A DNA stretch of 64,000 bases. Source: Pomacea canaliculata (lineage: Eukaryota > Mollusca > Gastropoda > Architaenioglossa > Ampullariidae). Positions 55,723-64,000 of the stretch are shown here, piece by piece. Every line of letters begins with the position of its first letter. Position 1 is the stretch's first letter. The stretch spans positions 37,378,751 to 37,442,750 of the forward strand of contig NC_037590.1 in assembly GCF_003073045.1 (NCBI RefSeq), written 5' to 3'. The position numbers were made by a program, and so were the translations under genes. The notes under the pieces are model-generated. The model searched no databases and had not been told where the DNA came from. It was given only the letters and a program-made list of their open reading frames with translations.

Positions 55723-58700
55723 TTAGTATACGAACACATCGTTTACACTGCAGATAACTTACATTTTTTAGTTAGAACCAGAATAAATGGAGAAATCATA
55801 CTAGAATGTGAAGCAGTTGCAAAAGGAAAAAAATCTCGTTCTTTTGTCACTCACACGCACGAACGCACTCACGCACGCGGTGCGCGCACCTTCTAAAAAA
55901 AACCAAGTAGTTCTCCATATCGCCACCTGGGTGGTGGAGAAAGGGAGGCAACGCGCCTTTACCCGGCAAGATTACACCGTTAGATCAATGTCTGAGTTAT
56001 GGAGAAGGGAGAGCATTCTAGTTAAACTTTTGATCCCATCGTGTCGCGCGCCGGCTCCACCTTTAGTGACGTCACTGCCTGGCAGATTCGCGCGCACAAA
56101 CGAGACTGAGATGGCAGGAAAGTGCTGTCACCGGTAAGCTCCATTTTGCCAGAGGAAATTAAAGAATCCACACATAGGCGACGGCCATTAGAAGTTATTG
56201 CCGACAGGAAGTGACGACTATCGACATCTGGTACAAGGAAGAAAACAGTGTTAAGATCTCTGGGAGTATATGCTTAACAGCTCAGCTGGACGCCATAAAT
56301 TTGTCTTTATTTTTTTTTTCCACACTCCACCCTTCCAAGTTGTGCCTGCTGGAAACGATACCAACATCTAACTTTTATAAACATAGTTTAATCATAAAGT
56401 AAACATTTTATTTCCTGTCTTGAAAGTTTATTAAACAAATATAACTTCCTTTCCGACAAATTAGTGTTTGAGAATTTAATTTCAAGAAGAACAGTTTTGG
56501 TCTTTAAGGATAATGCTGGTTGCATCTGTTAGCAGCTTCTGGACAGTGGATAAGGGTTTGATGGAGGTGGTGGTGAGGGGATGGGATGGTGACCGATGTT
56601 CTGGAAGGCTTGAGTGCGAAATGTGTTTTGATTGCACGCGCCATTTATCGAGAAGTCGGTCTTGGATGGACAACACCTTTCCTCCAGCAGCTTTCTTTTG
56701 CAACACAGCCTGACTGTCTTCTTCTGGATCCACCAAGATTATCATCGTGGACTGTCACACGGCAAATCCTTGCTGACCTCACCAAGATGCTTCTTAGCTA
56801 CTGGTCGAATTGATGAGGGTAGAGTTGGGTGGGAGATGGTTGTGGTGGATGGAGGAAGGCTGACAGTTGAGCACGTTCTCTCCTGACTGTGGTGCAATGT
56901 TTGGACGATAGAGTGCTACAGAAGTAAGCAACCGATGCACGACACCCTGGTTGTTTGCGGCGCGTGCGAGTTGAATTGCTGCTGCTGCATGCCCGAGTGT
57001 GAGGGTATGCAACTTGGGTAGAACGGTCAGGGTCTGGAAATGGGAAACTTTCGGCTCCCTCGATGAACTTTTTGAATGACCAAACAAAATTGTACCGTCC
57101 TCTTTCTTTGGACAACTCAGTGGTCGAGGCTACAACTGCATGAACTGCAGAACCAGCAGGTCTGTGACCACCTTCTACCACAAGAATATAAGAAAATGAC
57201 TGCAAGTATTTGCTTTTCTCTGTCGTCTCGTCACGGATGGGAGACACGATCCGCAAACAGAAATCTTTCCGTGAGCTGGATGAGGGTGGCCGAAGCAGGA
57301 GTGGGGTTGTTTGACTTGCTATCAGTGTCGGCATTCTGGCGCAGTTCGATAACTGTCGTCTGATACTCGTCTAGTCTCTTCGTCTTTCCTGTCGCCATTT
57401 TTTCGCATTTGCTTGCATACCACGCACAAATCATGAATTAAACTGCCACAATCAACAAGGATTGTTTATCCACAGTAGGTTCAATGAAGCAGGGTATATA
57501 ACCTCAATCAGAGACATCTCTAATCGTCCATGATTTTTTAAAATTAATATTTATTTGACATTTCAACGGACCATACTCTATTTGAAAAACATTAGACGTG
57601 ACAGATGCTATCAGACAATCACAAGTTATGACAAAATAATTTCGCCTGCTTGAAAAACAACTTTCCGACATTCTTGGTCGAGAAAAACAGCAATTATAGA
57701 CACAAATCATGAAAAACCAGGAAATATTCAGGGGCACCAATCATTTTTATTATGTAGTCTAGTTTCGAAATAAAAATAAAATATATAGCTATAACTTCGC
57801 AACTCTAGTATCTCCACGCCCCTATGTGCGTGTGCTCTCTCTAACACATACACACGTACGCATGTGCATCCACGTGTGCAAACAGCCGCAATAGATTACC
57901 GCCGCCTACTTTCGTCTGTTCTTCGCAGGCTGCTCCATCACCAACCGTTGGCGCACTATGAACTTGCTGTCCGCCGTGGACTTCTGATAGATGGCGTTTT
58001 CATGTTTTTGGAAAGGCTGTTTCATTCACCCAGCACCATCTGCAGTCCCTGCCCTGGACACCGCCATCACTAACGCTCGATGTCAGACAAAGCTTCCAAA
58101 CACGATTCAGACGATCCCTCGCGTAGCATTCGGTAGATTGGGCAAGATCCACAGTAAACTTCGGTCAATACACTAAGAAAACATAGGAAAAAAAACCTGA
58201 CTGGATCTCACATAGTCGCTGTGTTAGCCACACTCCAACAGCCTTCGTAATGCGACTCCGATGTGACCCCGGGTATCACGTGTTTAGCAGCCTCGAAACT
58301 CTGTTAAACTAACCCAGGGGTAGGGAAGAGAGATGATACAGAAGCGGGAAGGTTATCTTCTGGACATAGAAGTCTCCAGACAGACTAGACGAGTATCTGG
58401 CCAGACAAACGATTCCAAGATTTGAAGCAGCAACCAAACAAGCTTACAATCTCTCCCCAACTTCTTCCAAACATCGTCCTCTCCTCTCCTTCCCCTCCTT
58501 TCCCTCCATTTTTCCATTTTTCTGACTCATCAGCCCGGTCTCCAGACCTCCTCCCCAGATCCCCCTCCGTTCTTTCACTAGTTCATTCAAGATTAACACA
58601 GGGAGGAAAAAATGGAGTGTTCATGAAAAACAGGCTCTTGCTAGTGGGAAAGGTTGAGAATTTCCCGGGTAGCCAAAACACAGGAGGATTGCACCATCAC

Positions 58701-61167
58701 TCGCTCCGAGGTTCGCACGGAGAGAGTGACAAATTTTCAGAGGTGGCGTAAGCGCGTGAGAAGTGAAAGAAAGAAAGAAAAAAGAAATAAAAAATGATGT
58801 TGATTATGGTGACATTTCAAATGCCTTTGACAGATCAACGAGAGGAGAAAGTACCCGGGGCAGTGCCTTGCCATGACAACCGTGTGAAATAAAGATCAGG
58901 ATCAGGTTCACCATTATTTTAGTCATCTAAGCTTTTAGTTCGCTGTCCAAAAAAACCCAAGGGATGATGCCTGGTAATAACACTCAATACAAATGATAGC
59001 TCCATTGGGAAATACTGAAATAAGCTCAAACCGTGACCGGAACTAGACTGACAGCCTTATATAATAGCAAGAAATTATGGAGTTTACAAAAACTCGCCAG
59101 ATAATTTTTGTCTGACACGAGATCAGGGAGGTCTATGACAGAAAATTAAGCTGAACTATGAAAGGTGCAGTTCCGAACCTTCAGCTGTTCACTACGGATC
59201 TTGAATAGTGCGACAAGAAGATGTTGTAAGACTGTAGCAAGGAGATAGGAGATAGGAGACAGGAGACACGAGAGACGAGACACACGATACTCAGCAACAG
59301 GAGGTGACCCTTCCCAAAATAATTCCACAAAGATTAACTTTTCTTGCCCTGAGAATTCCATCCAATAACAAATTAACAAAAAGACACAAAGAATTAAAAG
59401 AAACGAAAGAAGAAAAGAGCAAAGAAACACAAAGAATTCAAAGGAAGTGAACGAACAAAAAAGCAAATAAACCAGTTGACAATATGAATGCGTGCTTAAA
59501 CACATTACATTGCGGACTATAGTCCTGATGTTGTTAGTCTGCAGGAAGAATAGTTCTTTGGAGGAAAATGTTCCCAGGTACTCAGCTACCTTTCCAAACG
59601 AGGTCAGGTTGGCTTGAGAGGTCAGGGTGCTTGCAACTGTAATTATGAGGGTGACCTCCCAGCCAGAACAAAGAGGTTAATACTTAACATACCACCTTGA
59701 TGACTCAGTTGTCATCGCACAAGGATCAGGTAACAGCTGGAATTTGCTAGATGCAGTCAACTCTAACCCTTGACCTTCCTGAATGCCACTGAACCACTTA
59801 CGAAGGAACCTACTCTCAAGGCTGAAGACAAGTAGGAGACACGGACAGCATACGAAGGACGGAAGAAGAAACAACGATGCAGGAAAGAAATAAAAGACAA
59901 ACATAGAAGACACAAAGAAGAATCATGGAACAAACAGTAAAGATGGAGAGTGTCGTAAACCCACAGAGGAAGACAAGCAGGCGGACTAGTCAATAGACCA
60001 TAACCATAACTAATGACAACTGTGTTGATTGTTGTAAAGAGTAACGGTTGTGGAACAGATGTGCTGTTAGTGCACCTTTAGAGGATTCGATGGCGGGTAG
60101 ATGGCGGGTAGGGAAGGGAAGAGAGTTCTACTGTATTGCAGCACAGTAAGTAAACATCCGGCGTCCATATGTGGTTGTTCGTGTGTCAGGGAGTGACAAT
60201 CATGCAAGCTCTCTATTAATTCCGATAATATAAAGCTAGCCCTATAACTCGGAAATATATGTATATATAAGTACCATAGCAACTGAAACACGTGTTGGCA
60301 TCACCATGGTAGTTGGCTCTTGCACATTAAAGACGTGATTCTACGTCATTATCACGTAACTTCACGTTTACTACGTGGCTGACGGCAAAGACATCGTTTG
60401 GACCGATGGCGGATCAACACTGAATATTTGGAAACCTTGTTGATCACACTGCATTCAAAGAGACAATGCCTCCTGAGGCAGAGCACGTGAAAATGTATTC
60501 AGGTTTGTAATGGTCAAGGTGTAAAGTTACGCTCCATTACACTTACCCATCTACCGAGACCTCTCTTCTTTCTCATTCCGCATTTATCGTCCTTCTGTGT
60601 ACAGAAATTACCTCTCAACAACGGGGTTCATGTTATTATCCACACACCCACACACTTGCAAAGAGAAAAAAAGCAAACAAAGCAAATAAAGAATATATTA
60701 CACGAACATTGAATAACTGCCATTACATAACCCACGTAAACGTTTATATGACCATGACACACAATTTTTACACAGGTAGCCATGTAATCATTATGACAAT
60801 AAAGGGTTACACAAATAAATGATCAAAAGAGCACTGGGTGGATGTGTGTCTGAATGCCTCTTACCTCCTCCGTTAAAGCAGTTGATGGACGTAGAGCAGA
60901 GTTCTCTCCGCCTGCCTCCCCAGCTGGTTGAGGGGTGCGGGGGTGGAGGACTCCATTACCCGTGGAATTACTTCTCACGGGTTGTCTTCTCTTCTCTTCC
61001 AGCCACCACGACACTTGAGGACGGCAAAGCCTTTATGCGATGTTGTGACGACATAAGGGTCAGAGGTCAGAATGAGATGCAAATGCTTTATTCCTTGGAG
61101 ATACTGTTAGAAAATATCTCTAACGTCTGTTTGTCTGATATAGGCATGAAAAGCAATTTAGCTCGCA
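55723..61167. other. Gene-poor stretch
   Basis: No supported gene. A short tandem repeat of GGAGATA/GGAGACA lies near 59238-59290, and AAAGAAA-type runs near 58765-58795. The 117-codon open frame at 60819-61172 has no recognisable features. Confidence 0.45.
56482..57434 (-). other. Unusually open minus-strand stretch, unrecognised
   Basis: Minus-strand frames of 67 codons (57231-57434), 178 codons (56798-57334), 97 codons (56794-57087) and 87 codons (56482-56745) follow or overlap one another over about 0.95 kb, in sequence of higher GC than the flanks. None shows a known motif. The pattern would fit a decayed coding element or a real exon, but the frames cannot be linked by clear splice sites. 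Confidence 0.2.
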
Positions 61168-61310
61168 GTTAGCAAAAAACAAACAAAAAACAAACAAACA
61201 AACAAACAAAAAAAACAAACAAAAACTAAACTTAACAAACAAAAACCACAGCAACAAAAACAACATAAGCAATAAGACTAAAAAAACCCCAAACCCACCA
61301 AAAAAACCCC
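61168..61310. repeat. CAAA/AAAC low-complexity tract
   Basis: Repeats of AAAC and CAAA, ending in AAAAACCCC words. Confidence 0.8.
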
Positions 61311-61330
61311 CAAAACTCACTCATAAAAAT

Positions 61331-61620
61331 TCATTGTCAAACTCATTACTCTCTTTCATACCTCTTTCTTTCTTTTTTTCTCCTGTTTTATTTTTCCTTC
61401 TTTACATAATTTTATTCATCTTACTTTTTTATTTCTATTTCTTTCATTTATTTATTATCTCCTTTCATTTTCTTACTTTCATTTATTGATCTCCTTTCAT
61501 TTTCTTTTTCTTTCTTAGCACAATTTTGTCGGTTTCGTTTTTCTTATCTTTTTTTTCCTCCTTCACTTTGTTTTTCTTCTATTTTTCTGTTTCTTCCTTT
61601 GTCTTACTCCTTCCTTGCAT
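61331..61620. repeat. Long pyrimidine-rich (TTTCTTT) tract
   Basis: About 290 bases are almost entirely T and C, with TTTCTTT, TTTATTT and CTTTCATTT words repeating imperfectly. It immediately follows the A/C-rich tract. Confidence 0.75.
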
Positions 61621-62689
61621 CCGCACAAGCACACACTCACATGAAAATGGGAATTAGAATAGAAAAGTCGACACAGGGCTAGTGTGTTCTAATCAAGCTG
61701 TCAGCATTTTGCTTATTTCTGATGTGGGTTCGCGCCTGGTAATGGGAGGAGAGGGCTTTGGACGCTAGTGAACTGCAGCAATTATCTCACGCTGGAGTCA
61801 CTCGGGCATGCCATGCGAGTTCTGACCTTTCAGCCGTTTATTTATTTTCTACTCGCCATGGGACTTGCAATACCGCGTTAAGCCTCCCATTATCAGCCAA
61901 AACTTCGTCGCCGCGCCTCGTCGCACAAACAATTTTTATTTTTTCACAGAACTCATAAAGTGACCCAAACCACAGCCCTAAAAAATAGTCCTAGCATCTA
62001 CATTAGATGTCGCAGTTAAATAAAAGTGAAATATTAGTCAAACTTTCAAGCGCCATCTGCAGGCAAGCTAACGCCTCTCGTACTTCCTGTCCTGGTTTGA
62101 TTCCACAACCCTCGGTCGACACGTACTCACTGTGGACCATGAGGACCATCTCAGCTCACAAACAGCCTCAGTTTTGTAGAATTATAGTTTTTGTTGCGGA
62201 AACAGTGAGGTAAAACAGAGCTCGAGTAGACAGAAACAAAAGTGATTTTTATCGAGGGTTATTTTAATTAATCGGTAGCTGTTGAGCATTTGTTTTTTTC
62301 CTTTTTTAATTATCACTTCCATTGTTTTCTTTAGGTGAGGTCCCGATCGTTCTGAAAGTCAAGATGATTTTTTCTGCCCTCGATACCAAAAAGTAAATTA
62401 ATTTTCTTCTCCGGTCTTGTCTTCCTTTTTCCGCTTTTCTGTTTTATTGGCCAATTGGGGCTTGAGGAAAATAATAAAATCCTTGTAAGGTTTTAACACT
62501 TTGTGTAACGTCTCCCGGTATTGGGTAACGAAGGGAACAAACAGCTTGTCATTTTTTTCTTGAAGTATTCTTAAATAAACATATTCTCCTAAATCCAATA
62601 ATGAAATTAAAAAAAAATAATGATCATTTTTGTTTGGTATGCACGCAGAAAATTATACAACAAGAAGAAAGGGATAAAATTCATAATCT
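61621..62689. other. Spacer
   Basis: No gene or repeat could be supported. Confidence 0.4.
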
Positions 62690-62800
62690 AGTGGTCATGA
62701 ATAAAGGGAGCTAACCCAACACAGACCCAAAAGGTCTCGAACCAGCACCTTCTGGTCAAGAGCATGGACACCACTTATCAGTCTACAGAATCTCAGCCTC
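62690..62800 (-). mobile_element. Degenerate tRNA-derived SINE
   Basis: On the minus strand a B-box GGTTCGAGACC (62733-62743) is exact, and an A-box-like TAGACTGATAAGTGG lies upstream of it at tRNA spacing. Stems do not pair well, so this is a decayed SINE head and not a tRNA gene. Limits are approximate. Confidence 0.45.
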
Positions 62801-63763
62801 CTCCAACTCAAAATATGTTTTATTTTGTCTTCGTGATAACGGGCTCAGTTACCTCCCCCTTATGTCTTTATGCGATGTTACACTGACCTAACCAAGTCTT
62901 TGTTTGATCTTTATATTGTTATGTAACCCCCACTTAACCACTCCCCATCCAAAATACCATTTTGAAAATGGGTTGCAGCAATTCGCAGCCTGATGCTCGG
63001 CTTTATGACAAGATTGCCGCGGTCATGCTCACCAGAGGGGGAGCTCACCGTTATTTCACGAGCCGTGTTTGCAATCATCTCGTCCTGCTGCAACTAAACT
63101 TTTGCTGGTAATGCCATTTCCATCAGCACAAGAATCGTGGCCATCGACAACTTGACATTTACTGGCCTGACATTAGCGCCAAACCGCCGTGCCAACGATC
63201 ATGGTGAAACCAGAATGGATCCATCGTTTAGTTTTTCACATACAAAGACCTGTCATGAAAACTTATTTGTGAAAGTAATTTTCACCCCCCTGCCAGGCAT
63301 TTGTGAGGCGAGTGTGTGTGTGTGGGGGGTGATGTTGCTCAGCTGGCCAGTTATACTTCGTCAGGTCAAGATAAGGCCAGAACAATAATGTCATGTGATG
63401 TGACAGCTGGTTGTGGAAGCTTTCATACAAGTATACATACATACACGCTGAACTCACACCTACTAATTACTAAACAACTTTACAAAGAAAGGTCAACACG
63501 AGGTTTTATCATCGAAAGCAGCCATGGACATTTTCTCACATAAAGCACAGATGTACCAAATGCATTGAATATTGCAATGACCTGCTCTACTTTCAGGTGA
63601 GGACAGACATAAACTTTCTACAAATAAACAAGATTAAGATCAACAAGCTGCTCAAACAATATGGATAAGAAACAACAAAAGCTCTTATTGGTATGTGCTC
63701 TGATGACAGGCCTATATACAGACCCGATGGCAGACTCACGTGCAACCTACGCTTTGCTGAACT
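62801..63763. other. Spacer
   Basis: No supported gene. A short TG/GGGG run occurs near 63312-63330. Confidence 0.4.
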
Positions 63764-63851
63764 CACAGGAGGAGGAGGCGGAGGAGGAGGAGGAGGAGGA
63801 GGAGGAGGACGACGACGACGACGACGACGAGGACGAGGACGAGGAGGAGGA
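63764..63851. repeat. GGA/GAC/GAG compound trinucleotide repeat
   Basis: GGA/GAG units change to GAC units and back to GAG/GAC units. The plus strand would read as a run of Glu and Asp and the minus strand as Pro/Arg, but these frames are repeat artefacts unless an expressed gene is shown to cover them. Confidence 0.9.
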
Positions 63852-64000
63852 AAACAGAAGTAAGTACTTTGAAGGAACCCTGTACAAAGATGGCGGCTGT
63901 ACAACTTACATCCACATCAAGATCGCAACAACGACAGCATCAATGACCAAACGACAGAATGTAGCAGAGGATCTCCATCAGGTCTCTGTCTCGTACAGTT

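Noticed and set aside
63593-63904. Proline/arginine-rich 103-residue minus-strand protein
   Set aside because: It is the translation of the GGA/GAC repeat; no other support.
1-64000. CRISPR arrays, operons, ribosome-binding sites or other prokaryotic features
   Set aside because: The DNA is clearly from an animal nucleus: spliced genes with GT-AG introns, SINEs and LINEs. No regularly spaced repeats of the CRISPR kind were seen.

Overview
The window looks like nuclear DNA of an invertebrate, most likely a gastropod mollusc. The base composition is AT-rich, the genes are spliced, tRNA-derived SINEs and LINE scraps are present, and there is a small secreted C1q protein of the kind expanded in molluscs. 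This assignment is an inference; no single marker proves the species.

Positions 1-25.3 kb hold a tandem array of eight minus-strand members of one family of AMP-forming acyl-CoA synthetase/luciferase-like enzymes (ANL superfamily), numbered here ANL-1 to ANL-8 from left to right. ANL-4, ANL-5 and ANL-7 have intact coding sequences of 556-567 codons in a single exon. ANL-1 and ANL-2 are full length but frameshifted. ANL-3, ANL-6 and ANL-8 are fragments. All five full-length copies carry a splice-acceptor-like site exactly 34 nt before the ATG. A GTGAGT donor lies about 0.5 kb further upstream in four of them, and a weaker GTGGTT at about 0.8 kb in ANL-7. The family therefore probably has a non-coding first exon, a 5'UTR intron and one coding exon. 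The array grew by segmental duplication: a roughly 4.9-kb unit occurs at 2.1-7.1 kb and again at 9.0-13.8 kb. It has been scrambled by recombination, LINE debris and a pogo-like element. The intact copies agree closely at both ends and differ in the middle, the substrate-pocket half of the large domain, which fits gene conversion of the ends with divergence of specificity.

At 25.8-27.1 kb, on the plus strand, is a two-exon gene for a 196-residue secreted globular C1q-domain protein. From 30.4 to 40.3 kb, also plus, lie 13 exons (812 codons) of TXNDC11, an ER membrane thioredoxin-domain protein. The first exon, with the signal anchor, was not found. One of its introns carries a complete 446-bp non-autonomous hAT element with a perfect 8-bp target duplication and a scrap of ZBED-type transposase.

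From 40.3 to 64 kb no gene could be supported. The region holds SINE scraps, microsatellites, purine or pyrimidine tracts and a few short, GC-richer open stretches that might be exons of genes lying mostly elsewhere. These are listed at low confidence.
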